A DNA stretch of 64,000 nt from Mugil cephalus (GCF_022458985.1 NC_061772.1:30169097-30233096); one strand, 5' to 3'. Counted from the stretch's first letter, positions 35,891-48,298 are shown. Numbers and translations: made by a program. The notes: generated from the letters alone by a model not told the origin.

Positions 35891-36580
35891 ACTGGACATT
35901 TTTAATATTTAGTTGCACCCCTGGCCTAAACTCAAAAACGAATGTGAATTGAAGTTGATTTCAGTTTTAACACCCTCTCCTGGATTTTAGAACAGCAAAC
36001 TCTCTTGACATTTGGGGTAATTTTTTTGTTTTAATAAATTAATTTATTCTCAGAGTGGGAACTTCGTCTGAAGTTTTTTACAGTGTACATAGATAAGTGC
36101 TGTAATCTGTTCTTCTGAGTTCTGTTCCTTGAATTTCAAGTGCAGTACAAACACCCGGACGGTTTCTTGCCCAACCAGTTTTATTGACAATGTCTACACT
36201 GAAAAAAGTAAAACATTGCTATCATTCATTCAATCTGTTTTTTTTTTCTTTAAATAAGTTTAAAATTCTAACTTTTCTAATTAAAACTAAACCCTCTAGT
36301 TTATGGTTATGTCCCAATCGTTTTTAGTTCAGTATAATGTAAATTTGTAGGCTGACAATGAACTCAAATTATCCACTTGGATCAAGTCGATTTTATTAGA
36401 GTGACTGCAGTTTGCGCATGCGCATTCACATAAATCTCCAGAGTAAATTGCGACTGCCTGTTGACCGAAGTGTTCTTGCTCTGGTGTAAGTGATGAGCAT
36501 ATCTGTGCACCACATTGGCCAAGCTAACACGAGCCGGTATTCAGTCCCCAGACCAATAGTTATCAAATATTTGAACTATT
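35891..36580. other. Non-coding duplicon flank
   Basis: 36080-36200 closely matches 50040-50150 (gttcttctgagttctgttcc followed by tgaatttcaag) and more distantly 26685-26780 and 38480-38560, so it belongs to the repeated GVIN upstream region. The rest shows nothing recognisable. Confidence 0.45.
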
Positions 36581-36589
36581 TTTGAGCAA

Positions 36590-37115
36590 AATAAAGGATC
36601 TTTATGAAGAATTAAATGATAAATTTGATCTAACTGAGAAACATCAATTTAAGTGCATGCAATTAAGAAGCTTCATATACTCCCAAATTAAAACCACCTC
36701 AGAACCATTGAACAATCCATGGTAAAGCACTTACATGGCAGGGGTCAAATATCCGTCTTTTATGGTTTACTATTAGCAGGTTCTAAAGAAAACTCTCTTT
36801 CCTATCTATCTGCATGTGAAAATGATCTTCAGACAGGTATTAGTGTAGAGGAATGGGAGGAGGCATGTCTTCTGGCCCAAACTCAAATTATAAATACAAG
36901 ATGAAAAATCCTACACTATAAACGGTTGCTTAGGACTTATATCACTCTTGTTAAATTGCACCACTTTGATCACAGTATTCCTGACTGCTGCATCAAATGT
37001 ATGGATGCAGTTGGTACCCTGCTACACTGTATGTGGAGCTGTACAAAACTGCAGGTATTCTGGAAAGAGGTTCTCCATTTAATCTCTAAACTGACAGAAA
37101 GGAGGGATCAATAAA
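36590..37115 (+). mobile_element. L1-like LINE ORF2 C-terminal relic
   Basis: Across shifting frames the plus strand reads LLRTYITLVKLHHFDHSIPD followed by CCIKCMDAVGTLLHCMWSC and FWKEVLHLISKLT. This is the Cys/His region at the end of L1-clade ORF2. Frameshifts and stops make it a fossil. Confidence 0.7.
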
Positions 37116-37512
37116 CAAATTGTGAAAAATATATACATGATTTTACAATGTAAACCTTTAAATGACTTTGTCTGCTACTCTGAGCCAGAAATCTCCACTT
37201 CAGTAGCTCTTACACAAACCAAACTTTACAGATTTATTCCTAACTACATTCTGCAGATATTTACAGAGGGGAGTATTCATATATCATTCAGAGCCTGATT
37301 TATATACATTTTACTCCTAAAAACATGTTGACAGTATTTTGTGATTAACAGAGTGATAAAAGAGAGATCCAACATTCCCTCTGTAAATACCTGGAAATCT
37401 AATAAGTTAAACAAATGAAACAAAAATGTGAACCTCACTTTAGTCATTATTCAGATTTCTGCTCTGGAAATTTATGCAAATTAGTGCATATGTAAGTAGG
37501 TAACTCCTCTTT
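37116..37512. other. Non-coding, probable LINE 3' sequence
   Basis: AT-rich. It probably continues the L1-like relic. It ends at the abrupt left boundary of the second segmental copy (about 37513). Confidence 0.4.
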
Positions 37513-37516
37513 TGTG

Positions 37517-37592
37517 TTTCATCATTGACCAGTGACTCTTCATGGTCACACAGCTGGGTGCAGGAGAGTCTGGTCTCTGCTTCTGCTCTGTG
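37517..37592 (-). pseudogene. Orphan NLR N-terminal exon, truncated copy
   Basis: Same [16 protein letters not shown] reading as 25685-25799, cut at its 3' end by the left border of the segmental duplication. It has no coding potential of its own. Confidence 0.75.
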
Positions 37593-37999
37593 CTTCAACA
37601 TAAACAGCCAACCAATGTGTTCTCACCACTGACATAAAGTGAAGTGAAATAGCTCACCATGCTGAATATTAATAACCACAAAGACTCCTAGAGACAAGAT
37701 TTGCAAAAAAAAAAAAAAAAAAAAGATTATAGTTCAATATCACTTCCTCATTGATTCCTCGTGATACTGGGCATGTATTCAAAAGTAACTCATACTGTAT
37801 TAACTGGGCTGTGAATTTGTTTTTATTTTGTGTCTGCCGCATTTACAAAACTATCAGCAAGTCTCTTTAACGACAGCCCCACTCAAATCAGTTCATAAAT
37901 CAATATCAAATAACAGTTGTATGTGTAATAATTCATAAGAACCTTAGAAAACCAAGACAGTAAATACACTGGTGGCACACATGAGACAACGTTTTTTAT

Positions 38000-38290
38000 G
38001 TCTTGGGAGTTGTGTCAGACAATCGACCAAATGAAAGATATTCACCGTTTTACTTCAATTTTACTTCAACCCAAATCCCAAAGAAATATCTGCCTCTTTA
38101 GCTGCAGTAAACTGGAAACAAAGAATAATACCCCACCCTCTGAAAATAAAACATTAGCATTACAATGCTGAAAACCTTTCTGTGTACAACATGGTACACA
38201 TAGGTACACAGAGGGTGGAAATGAAAGCAGCCAGTATTCACGTGAAATACACCAGAAAGAGAACTAAAACTAAAAGACAGTTATATTGAA
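38000..38290 (-). repeat. GVIN upstream block, copy 5
   Basis: Near-identical to 26215-26490 as part of the segmental duplication. The adjacent donor is changed from GTAAGT to GTACCT. Confidence 0.5.
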
Positions 38291-38802
38291 GTAAAAAGAG
38301 AAGCAGGTACTGGTTCAGCTAGATGTTTGGGTTCCATCTGTGTGCTGACATGGATTCACTGGGACATAACATGAGTATCTTTGATAATGAAGGATGATAG
38401 CGTTGTGTCAGTTATTGGGGCCAGTGCTGCCAGACTGAGCCACTGGTTTTAGCCGACAATTGTTCTCGTCTGTTCTTGTGAGTTCTGTTCCTCATTAAAG
38501 TAAATATCAGACCAAATACAGACCAAACACCCTGATATGCCACACCAGTTTTATTGAGGATGTCTGGGAGATCAGACTGAAGCAGCACCAAGTTCCTAAG
38601 TGACCTCTCCTGGACTACCAACGCAGCATTACTGCAAACTGGACAAAGCCAGAGCCCCGGTCTTAATCATGTGCACATTCTAAAGGGCACCATTGAGAGC
38701 ATCCTGATCCTGATCTCAAGTGTGACTGTGTAATTCAGAATAAGTCATCCACCCAACACAGAATTCAGACACTGTGCTTCAGTCACTACACACATCAGTA
38801 TG

Positions 38803-39045
38803 GTAATTTAAGGTTTGGTAAGACCGATGGCCTAGTCTCAGAGGTGTTCTATAGGCCTCTAATGAAACCACAAGAGACGTATGATAAAAACTGTGCTTAT
38901 TCTATGTGTATTCAGAGGAAATGACAGTGATGAACCAATAGATCTTATCTGCATGGATTTCCTGATGAAGGAGTCAGATTCAGTGAACATCTGTAATGTG
39001 CTGGTTACTGACCGGTACAACTATGCGGAGGCTCTTGCCACTTAA
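38803..39045 (+). mobile_element. Ty3/gypsy integrase relic, copy 2
   Basis: Reads PIDLICMDFLMKESDSVN then NVLVTDRYNYAEALAT, the twin of 27001-27245. Confidence 0.7.
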
Positions 39046-40800
39046 GATCAAAGTAGAGAATGGCGACTGATTTATAGACTGTTGGACATGCTAGGGGTAA
39101 GGAAATCAAGGTGTTGGGCCTCCTTGACTGGGGCCTATGTTGTTCCAGTACAGCCTGACAGCCTGACAAGGAAGTAGTGCATTTAAACCACCCTTTGGTA
39201 TTTCTGCTTTTTGTTCAGTTGTTACTTGTTTGGTTTTGTTTTTAGCCACCATGCTAGTGTCTGAGTGACTTCACTGAAACTGGCCAATTGTCTTTTAGAC
39301 GATACCCCATATCACTGTATGTCTCATGATTACCTACCTTTACTTCCACCTCCACCTTTCTTTACCAGAGCTAGTGGACCAAGATCCAAAGCTTCCTGCA
39401 ATGTGCACCCACCCAGATTCTCACTCCCTGGGTTCCTCTACCATCATCTCTTACTAGTAAAAGTAATGCAGTGGTCAAAAGAAAGTTTTTCTTTGCTTTG
39501 CAACACTATCCAATTTACTTTAGATCTACTCTCAACTCGGGCCAATCAGAGCAAGTAAGCACACCCAGGAAGATAGACAGAACACAGACACAGTTTGAAA
39601 AGATAAATGACAAAAATAAGAAAAGTACCACATTTAAGTGCATAAAACAAACTTTTTCAGTAGTTTGAATTTCTTTTTCTGTGTCAAAATCTTTCTATCA
39701 ACATGGACAAACTCACTGCTACTGCCCATAGCAAGGGAAATATGTGTGAGAGGGACTGCAGCCTGGCTAGTAATATGTGCAAGTGCTTTAATACTTAGAA
39801 CAGATTGCCTTTATACAGCCCAAAATAATAAATAAAGAGTCAAAGAGTCAAAAATCATGAGTCAAGCCAGTTTGTCCATATCCTTGGCCAGTGTGTGAAT
39901 TTGTCCATCTACTCAGGTAGTGTGATATGTAGACCTCATAACAGTATTGGACTGTATAGTTCCACACTACACACTGTTCTAGAAAAAAATCTAAAACATC
40001 TTGGCTCAGTTAGTGTTAGTTTCCATTCATTTTTTACCAAAATATTTTAATCAAGACTGTCCTTTTTTTTAGCACATGAATGTTTGTATATTGTTAATAC
40101 TTGAAATGGATTGTATCTTCTGTCTCTTATTTTAATGCTGCTGTGTCGGGCAGAATTTATTATCTCTTATACGGGGTCTCAACAGAGGTCCATTTTATCT
40201 TAACTTTGTTTCATATGTTGGTGTAAATACATTTATTACAGAGACTCAAACATTTTAATTTATTATAGAATTGTTTATTCAACTTTTATTCCACATTTCA
40301 TCATTATTAGTCATTGCTGACATTACTATACAAGGTATTGACTTGAAACTAAGGAAAAGAGTGATTTGTATTTGATTTGGTGTCTTAAATGTCACAGTGT
40401 AACCTGCTGTTGTTTTGTTTAGACCCTATTTGAACATGAACAAGTCTGAACACCAACATATTCCAGTGTTTTGTTCTTGGATTAAATACACACCACAATA
40501 TGAGAATTCTTTACATGTCACAAATAAATCAAATCAAATATGAAATAACAGAGATGTCATATTAAAAAAACATCTGTCTCAGAGGACCTGTATATCTCAT
40601 CAAAAAACATCAACATTGCATTTATCACAAGTCATTATGTTCAGTACTGTTATTATGTGATTATTAATATGCATGACAAAAAATCTGCCATCCAAATACA
40701 ACAGAGAAACTAACATGTAAAGAACATTCTGAAATTGAACATTGACGCTTTTTTGTTACTTGTACAAAACGATATCTGTCTAAAGAATGAGAATAATAAG

Positions 40801-41332
40801 AAAATTCGAGAGGGATGCCTCAGTCTATCTACATACTTTCAAGAATAACAGTTAACAAATATATGTAGCAAAACTACACAATCAATCACATGATAAAATC
40901 AATCAGTAGCAAAAATATCAGTATTTGTTATACATTGACTGGCATTATATGCTGATAAAAAAGTTTGGAAGTAAGTGATTCTTAGACAGACAACTATGGA
41001 GCTGTGGATGTCATTGAAAACATGTTCTTACGTTGTTCAGAAGGAAATTCTCATTTCAATTCTCATGATGTCACTGGTTACCATAAATCACAAGTCATAT
41101 AAAAACAGAGAACAAATATTAAGTAGTTGTTACACTATTCATTAAACTGAATTAGATTCAAGACTTCTAGTTTTCTGGTGTACTGAATTGTTCTGACAGA
41201 AGACGGCATTGCACGATCTTTTGACTGACTGCTCTGCTGATATCATTAGTTCAGATCATGTGTCCCTTTGGCCTTCTGCCATACTATGTGTTGGAACATC
41301 GTTTATTTCTAGATGTCAGGTTTGAACATTAT
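40801..41332. other. 3' flank of GVIN C
   Basis: Non-coding. 41155-41330 matches the flank of pseudogene D near 29590-29710. 40860-41035 has no counterpart there. Confidence 0.4.
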
Positions 41333-44300
41333 TCACTTTATGCTGAAGGCATCTTTTAAACCTTTCAGAGCTTGTTCCTTTGTGATTCTCTTCCAGGCCT
41401 CTGGAACATCAGCTGGTTTTGCCTCAAATTCTTCAGCAAATCTGTCATTGTACTTTACCAGGATGTACTTCCAGTAGTCAGATGCCTCTATGGTGGGGTC
41501 TGGAGGAATGTTCCAGTCTGGATAGTATGTGCGGTACTCTCTGAAAGGATGCCACTCCCATTTAGTGTCTGTGTTTTTGAAGATATGATCACTGAACACC
41601 TCAGTTGTACACAGTGTATCTACCATCTTATTAGATTCTTCATATCTGCATTTACCAAGACCTTGTGGCCGATGTACAGCTGCATGATGTTTCTGGTGTT
41701 CTTTGCCTCCAGCCTCACAGGGAACTTTACAAAATGGACATTGTTTTCCACAACCAAACACTCTCTTGAAAAGCTCATCCTGTGGTTTGATTGGAAGCTT
41801 GTTCAGAGTCTCAGTGATGTTTTCAGATTTGGAGAATTCCTCCTGAAGCTGAGCTTTCATCTCTTCTATTGAGATCTTCAGACTGTGGATAAATGGACGA
41901 CATGTGTTTTGGATTTGAAACAGTGTTGTTTTTTCAGCCTCCACTGAGATTGAGATGTCTTTAATCAGATATTTTCTCATGTTACTGATGAACTTGGTGA
42001 TGCTTTCTGTGTTATCTGGCAGAAGAACACCATCCTCTCCTTTTGAAGCCTGTTCTGTTGCTGCTTCTAGTTTTTGAAGTATGGCCTCAAGATTTTTGTT
42101 CATCAGTTTGTACAGAGTCTTATCCTCAGACATTTTCTGAAGGATGTGCTGAAATATCCAGTCTTTGACAAATATTTCATATCTGGAAATGTACTTGACA
42201 AAGCTCTGAAAGTCTTCCTTCTGCAGCAACTCTCTCTGAATGTTGTACTGGAAATAAGAGCGGGAGCTGTACTCTGCTGAATGGGAGCTCGTCAAAATTT
42301 CATCCACGATGTCTATTCCCAGAGATCTGTTGATGTAGTCTTCTACAGCAGGTTTTAGACAAAGCTTGACAAAATAATCTGCTTTTTTCTGGCTTTGATC
42401 TCTCTGTTTGTATAAATCAAGAAAGTCTGACAGGTACCAGTCTTTATAATTCTCCAGCTGAGTTTCAGGATTCACATTGAGCAAGAACTTTTTGTGCATT
42501 TGTAGAAATTCTCTTGAGGCAAAGCCACAAATATGAAGTTTCAGATCAACCTCAAACTTAAGTTTATAGTGCTTTGGTATTTGTTCTAGGCTTTGATCTA
42601 TTTTGTCCAAAAGATCCTTTGTATAAGACTCAACATAATCTGTGTTTGTCTGTGTGATTTCAGACACAAATTTTTTGCATAACTCAATAATATTGTCAGC
42701 TGTTGTCTGCATTTCTCTTTTTAAGTTTTTCATGATGAAAACATTAAAAAAGTTCTTTTTCCAATGTTTTATGTGCTCAAATCTGACCTTAAATGGACTC
42801 ATTCCAATCTGCTGTAGATCTCCAATGTTCTGAAAATACTCACTGACATTACGGTTGCCAAAGTGCTTTTTCAACTGGTTGAGCATGTTTTCAGAGATAT
42901 TTTGTTCAGGTAGACCTGACACCTTTTCTGTGGCTTTGGTCCACATCTTCTCAAACTCACATTTGAGTTGTTTATTGGACACTGTCCTCTCCTTGAAATC
43001 AGTCAAGAATTTACTTATATGTTCTTCAATCATTTCTCTGTGTTTCCTCTGAATGTCCTGAATTTCCTTTGAGCGTTTTCTTAAGTCAAGGACACAGTCC
43101 AGCTTACTGTGAACTGAATATCTGATTTCTTTAGCAAGACTATTGACGCTGCTGATGAAGTCAGTTTTATATTTTTCTATTAGATGTGCACGTACATTTT
43201 TTCTTTTATAGTAGTCCTCAATCTTCTGCTTCATTAATTTTTGCTGGACTTCTATTTTTTCTGAAACTTCCTGTTTTCTTGATTCAACCAGTTCAGTTAA
43301 ATGTTGAGGTTCAGATTCATTGTCAACATTGAGAATTTCTACCTTTACTTCTGTCTGCCAGTAGAGAATCTCTTTCCTGAACTCCCATTCCCAATCATTG
43401 AACTCTTTACAAAGGTTGTCATAGGCATGAGCCACAAGAGTGTTTCTGAAACTGAAGATGAAGTTCTCGTATTTGACTGCTTTCCAGAGACTTCTCATCC
43501 ATTCTAGAAACTCAGGGATCTGTGAGGGTTCAGATGATCTTTCATCTTTCATTGTCTCCAGAAGATGTTTCTTGAAATCAGCTACAGCTTCACTGTAACC
43601 TGTGTTCACTGGAGCCATTGGAGGTGTACCATGCCAGAGTCCTGGGATGTTCCAGTTGTTTTTATCTATGTCATAGTCCAGTACATCAGTGAAGGCTTTG
43701 ATAGAAGGTTGGTTTTCCATTTCAGCTGCAATTTGTGTCATTTCATTGAGTTGATCCAACAGATGTTTTCTTTCTCTCAGACACTTGGAATCAGCTGAAA
43801 CTGCTGCAACATTCTGATGTACAAAATGACAAATGGGTTTTTTATCAATTAACTTCATTCTCAAGAATGCATGGGCTGTGATTTGCAGGACATCTTTCAT
43901 TTCAGTTGTGTTCTCCACTGAGATGTTGACGATGGTGACATCACTGAGGCCGATTACAAAGGTTGCCAGCTGGTTGTCATGCTCATAACTCTCCTCTAGT
44001 TCTGCCAGATCAGGAGATTTTAGACCCTCTGTGTCAATGAGAACTATGGAGTCAGAATTTAAGTCACTTTTCAAATCCTCTCCAACTTTGAGGAACAGCA
44101 TATAAGCTCCTCTGGTACATCTGCCACTGCTGACAGGAAACTGTACACCAAACATGGTGTTGAGGAGTGTTGACTTCCCTGAACTTTGAACTCCTAATAC
44201 AGTCAGTACCAACAGTCTGCTCTTCTCTCCAACCTTCTTGTGAAGCTCCATCAGCACATCTGTCACCCATCTCTCTGGGATGTTGGAAGCATCTCCATCC

Positions 44301-46375
44301 AAGAGCTCTAAAGGATAACCATCCAACAGCATTTCAGCAGCCAGAGAAGGGAGATGATATCTTTCATGATGAGGTTCTGGCAAAAACTCATAGATCAGTC
44401 CCATCTCTCTCATGTAATGTTCTACACCTAAAGAGCTCTCCACCAAAGCTTGATCTAACTCTGCTATGAGTTTCACCTCTTTCTTCTTGCATTGCTCTTT
44501 GAATTTGTTTCGCAGATCAGACAGTTCTTTTCTTGAATGAGAATCAAGTTTAAGCTTCATCCATTTGAGGAAGAAGTCTCTTTTTTCTTTGTCATTTGTT
44601 GATAAATTATCAATAAAAGTCTCGATTCCTTTGGATAGTTTGTATTTCTTTTGCTCATTCCTGATTTTTAGTTTTCTGTCTTGTAGCTCAGATTTATAGT
44701 CTTCCAGTCTTGAGTCACCAGATTTATTTAGTCTACACTCCTCCTTTTCAAGTTGTGAAAATATTTTCCAGTTATCTCCTTGTAGAGTAAGTTGCTGACT
44801 CTTGTATTGTGGAATTGATCTGACCTCAATACCATCCATGATCTGTTTAGCTGCTTTGTTTTGTTGGTCAGTTTTGCTTTCATCCACAGACAGACCAAAT
44901 TCAATGGCATTGTCAAGCATATTTACAATGCTGGTTGAAGCTTTGACATGTAAAAGCGATGTACTGATGGCTGCACAAAGCTTGTTTAAGAACTTTGCTC
45001 CATTATCACCTGTTTTTTTGACTACTGAACTATTCTTTGGTAAATCTAATCTTTCCCTTGCTGCCTTGACTGAGTTCATGTCCTCTCTAGCACTCTCCTC
45101 CTTTTGATTAACTACGAGGAAGAGTTTTGATTTAACATCTTGAAGAGAAGTCAGAATCTTCAGCTCATTTTCTTCAACTTTGTCCAGGAACACAAAGGTG
45201 ACATTTGACACTTGGAGAAGAAAATTGAACTGTGTGAATGACTCATGAATGTCACCTCTCAAATTGCCAAAGACAACAGGCTCTGGAAATATGTCTACAT
45301 TTTCTTTCCCACATGGAAGATACCAGCAGACCTCCACCAGTCCATTGGATATTTCTCTTTTAACTCCTCCTGCTTTCATATCTCGGTGTATGAAAATGTT
45401 TTGATTCCGTTGGTCACTGCTGAGAACCTGGTTCAGAATCTGGGACTTTGATAAACTGCAGTTTTTCAGCCTCACAAAGGAATAGAACGGCATATCTGCT
45501 TGGACAATGTTGTCTTCAACAAAACCTTTTGATTCAGACAAATCATGTGGACGCCACTCTTTGACGATGTCTCTCAGAGCCCAAAGCATCAGGCCACACT
45601 GACTCTTATTGCCATGAGGCAACAGCAGTGGGACAGAAAACTGACACATGGACATTTTGAGAGACATTTCCTGTTGCAAGAAGCTGTCAGCACAAAGGAA
45701 GAGAGCTACTATGAGGTCAAGAGAGTTAACATCATTATCTGAGTCATCTGGACTGTAAAGAAGCTGGTCAATGTCAAGTGGATCATTTTCTTCCTCATCA
45801 TCATTGTTTGGTAGCTGTATACAGTTCCTACATTCTGCATTGATTTTAAAGAGTCTTCTGAGAAACCTCCATGGTATTTCTTTCACTGATTGAATACTTT
45901 CATCAGACAGGCTGCTTTTGTTGACCTCCAAGAGAGAGCGTAATGTCAGCTTGTTGGGATAAAACTGGTCCAGTCCAAGTTTGGAGAGAAAGTTTAAAAG
46001 GCCTAAAGGAGACAAATGAAAAAAACAAAAACAAACAAAAAAAACAAATAAACAAATAACCCTGAGGTAAAGACATCAACTCGTTTCTTTAGTGTTCATG
46101 TTGTATGTCTTCTTCTTTTTAGATATCTCTGAGATGATTTCAATTTAGGAGAGTTTAAAAAATGACATTCAGTATCCATGTCAATTTACTGTCTGTCTGA
46201 CTGCATACAAGATTTATTAAACCTTTTTAAAGAATTACTTCCTAGATGCTCTGCAATACTTTACTTCATGGAATGTGAAAAAGGCAAAAATACATGTTAA
46301 ATGCATGAGTTTATACTATTTATGTTTGACTGTACCTTCAGGCCCTTGTCCATTTGTGCCCATTGTTGTAGACAT
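41333..46375 (-). CDS. gvin1-like: GVIN copy C: interferon-induced very large GTPase-like protein, complete
   Basis: There are two coding exons on the minus strand. 46336-46375 (40 nt) encodes MSTTMGTNGQGPE plus one base and ends at a gtacag donor. 41333-46002 follows a cctttag acceptor, completing a Gly codon and reading GLLNFLSKLGLDQFYPNKL. The total is 4710 nt, 1569 aa, with no interruption. The protein has a conserved N-terminal module (VALFLCADSFLQQEMSLKMS), the P-loop GVQSSGKST, the DTEG switch, a long helical middle, and the Cys/His cluster CGKQCPFCKVPCEAGG near the end. Members of this family are large cytosolic GTPases, interferon-inducible in mammals; their molecular role is not settled. 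A gypsy element sits 70 bases upstream of the start codon, between it and the conserved upstream block, and could affect expression. Confidence 0.9.
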
Positions 46376-46440
46376 GGTCTGATGTGTCTCTTAACTTGAA
46401 GACCTGAAGCCAATAACAAATATCTAGTTAGACAGAACAG

Positions 46441-46445
46441 AATAT
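46441..46445 (+). repeat. Target-site duplication AATAT (left) of the LTR retrotransposon
   Basis: AATAT directly precedes the 5' LTR and is repeated at 48294-48298 directly after the 3' LTR. Confidence 0.85.
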
Positions 46446-46683
46446 TGTAATGTATTGTTTTGAGTTTGCATTTGCCTTTCAGCTTCCATAGCTGCCTACC
46501 TGTGTGTCCCTTGCTGTACCTTGTTTTGTGTGGTTATGTGGTGACTAGCAGCAGTAGGAAAGCAAGTCTTGTGTAATGTTGGCCTCATTATTTTGTCTCT
46601 GCACAATACACACAAAGTGAGTACATAATATGGTGTCAGAAGACCATGAATACGCAGTTTGAACACCCCAGGATCGACTGGGA

Positions 46684-46799
46684 GGGAACGTACCTATGTT
46701 CCACGGGTCCCTAACTCTTTTTTTTAAATAAAGGGTCCTTTGTTCCCCGGTCACATACAAAGCGGAGAACATAGGACCCAGGGAACATAGGGATAATCC
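46684..46799. mobile_element. Nested 116-bp MITE with 9-bp target duplication
   Basis: CGACTGGGA occurs at 46675-46683 and 46800-46808. The insert between them begins ggaacgtacctatgttcc-like and ends ggaacatagggataatcc, so it is partly self-complementary. It interrupts the gag start codon region of the host element. Confidence 0.75.
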
Positions 46800-46872
46800 C
46801 GACTGGGATGCTGCTGCCCTCACGTGTTTTTCGTCTTCGATGGTCCTCTCTCAGAGCTAGAAGCTAAATAGA

Positions 46873-47724
46873 GAGGTAGCCTCTGACCTGTTTGAGTTTG
46901 AAAGAAAACAGTACATTGTACTTGTGGATTATTACTCAAAATACATTAACGTGGATGAGCTTAAAGACCGCACTGCAATAGAGACTCTGAAAACTCAATT
47001 CAGCAGACATGGAATCCCTGCCTCCATTAGGGCAGATAATGGTCCGCAGTATTCATCAGAGGAATTCAAGGAGTTTTGTAAGAGCTATAGCATCGTTCAC
47101 AAGACATCTTCACCTCACACACCACACTCTAATGTTGAAGCAGAGCGTGCGGTGCAGACAGTCAAGAGGCTTTGGAGCAAAGCACCCGACAAACACCTTG
47201 ACCTGCTAGACTACAGAACTACTCTGCTTGAGTCAGTAGGTCTGTCACCAGCTCAACTGTTCATGGGCAGGAGGCCTCGCAATAAACTGCCTACTACTCG
47301 TGTACTACTTAAACCTGTAGCACATGACCCTGTCAAAGTCAAGCATCTGCCAGACAAGACCAAGTATACTCAGAAATTGTACTATGACAGCAAAAGAGCA
47401 GCCAAACCCCACACTGCTTTACAACCTGGACATGAAGTCAGAATGGCTCCATATCCTGGAAGCCACAAATGGACACCTGGGGTTGTAGTTCAGCCACAAT
47501 GTGCGCCACAATCTTACATTGTGGACAGTGGAGGTAAAAGGTTCTGCAACAACAGCCAACACCTCCATGCCAGCACTGCAGCCACCAACCAGTCACTTCA
47601 CATGATGTATGATGAGCCTTGGCATGAGACCCCTGGACTGCCTGCAGTGAAAGAGCGACAGCCCCCACCAGCTCCTCCAGAACACCACTCTTCATCACGT
47701 GAGGTGGCACCACGCTCCCTATGA
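46873..47724 (+). CDS. Gypsy integrase fragment (retrotransposon, non-host)
   Basis: The frame reads EVASDLFEFERKQYIVLVDY and contains the catalytic core: Asp in LVDYYSKY, Asp in ADNGPQYSS, and Glu in the HSNVEAERAVQ segment, spaced as in D,D-35-E integrases. It continues to a basic C-terminal region (LQPGHEVRMAPY) and ends at 47724. The only ATG upstream belongs to the gag remnant and is separated by stops, so the frame is probably not translated by itself. It is a fragment of a polyprotein, not a host gene. Confidence 0.85.
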   Translation, partial: EVASDLFEFERKQYIVLVDYYSKYINVDELKDRTAIETLKTQFSRHGIPASIRADNGPQYSSEEFKEFCKSYSIVHKTSSPHTPHSNVEAERAVQTVKRLWSKAPDKHLDLLDYRTTLLESVGLSPAQLFMGRRPRNKLPTTRVLLKPVAHDPVKVKHLPDKTKYTQKLYYDSKRAAKPHTALQPGHEVRMAPYPGSHKWTPGVVVQPQCAPQSYIVDSGGKRFCNNSQHLHASTAATNQSLHMMYDEPWHETPGLPAVKERQPPPAPPEHHSSSREVAPRSL

Positions 47725-48298
47725 ACCTGACCAGGCGAATAATATAGCACCAGACGGGGCAGAGTTGTTCGATGGACTGACTGTGCATTTGTTAGCATCT
47801 CAGCTCTACACTCAGGGACCGGTGTGGTAAAGACACCTGAAGGAAGTGATGTGCTGGTAACCTCTCCTTCCGAGTTAGATGTTGAGTTATCTTGTTATTT
47901 AGTTATAGTGAAGAGACAGAGATATTAGACATAGTTAGTGCAAGCAGATTTAGTTTATTAAAAAAAATAAATAAATAAAAAAAAATGATGAAAGGAAACC
48001 AGTTCATTATCATCCTATTATAAGTAGTAAACTAGTAAAACCGTTATTACTGTATACAGTAGCTTTTATGTAGCGCAGACAGCAACACTTTTCTTTTTGC
48101 CAAGGAAAGGAGATGTAATGTATTGTTTTGAGTTTGCGTTTGCCTTTCTGCTTCCGTGGCTGCCTACCTGTGTGTCCCTCGCTATACCCATTCTGTGTGT
48201 GTACGTGCGACTAGCAGCAGTAAAGCAAGTCCTGTGTAATGTCGACCTGGTTATTGTGTCTCTGCACAATACACACAAAGTGAGTACATAACAAATAT

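Larger units (their letters stand above)
37516..40800. repeat. Segmental duplication, copy 2 (flank of GVIN C)
   Basis: Direct copy of 25722-29290. The left breakpoint falls inside the orphan NLR exon. The copy includes a GVIN upstream block and the gypsy integrase relic, but lacks the CA microsatellite of copy 1 and a roughly 60-bp stretch around it. Confidence 0.85.
46446..48293 (+). mobile_element. Internally deleted Ty3/gypsy LTR retrotransposon
   Basis: The 5' LTR is 46446-46630 and the 3' LTR 48114-48293. Both start TGTAATGTATTG; the 3' LTR ends CATAACA while the 5' LTR ends in TA. A primer-binding-site-like TGGTGTCAGAAG follows the 5' LTR at 46631 (tRNA-Leu type) and a purine tract aaggaaaggaga precedes the 3' LTR. 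A gag start (ATG at 46646, MNTQFEHPRIDW) is followed by a nested 116-bp insertion and then directly by integrase. Most of gag, protease, reverse transcriptase and RNase H are missing. The AATAT duplication and the unoccupied paralogous site near GVIN D show insertion after the C/D duplication. Confidence 0.92.
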
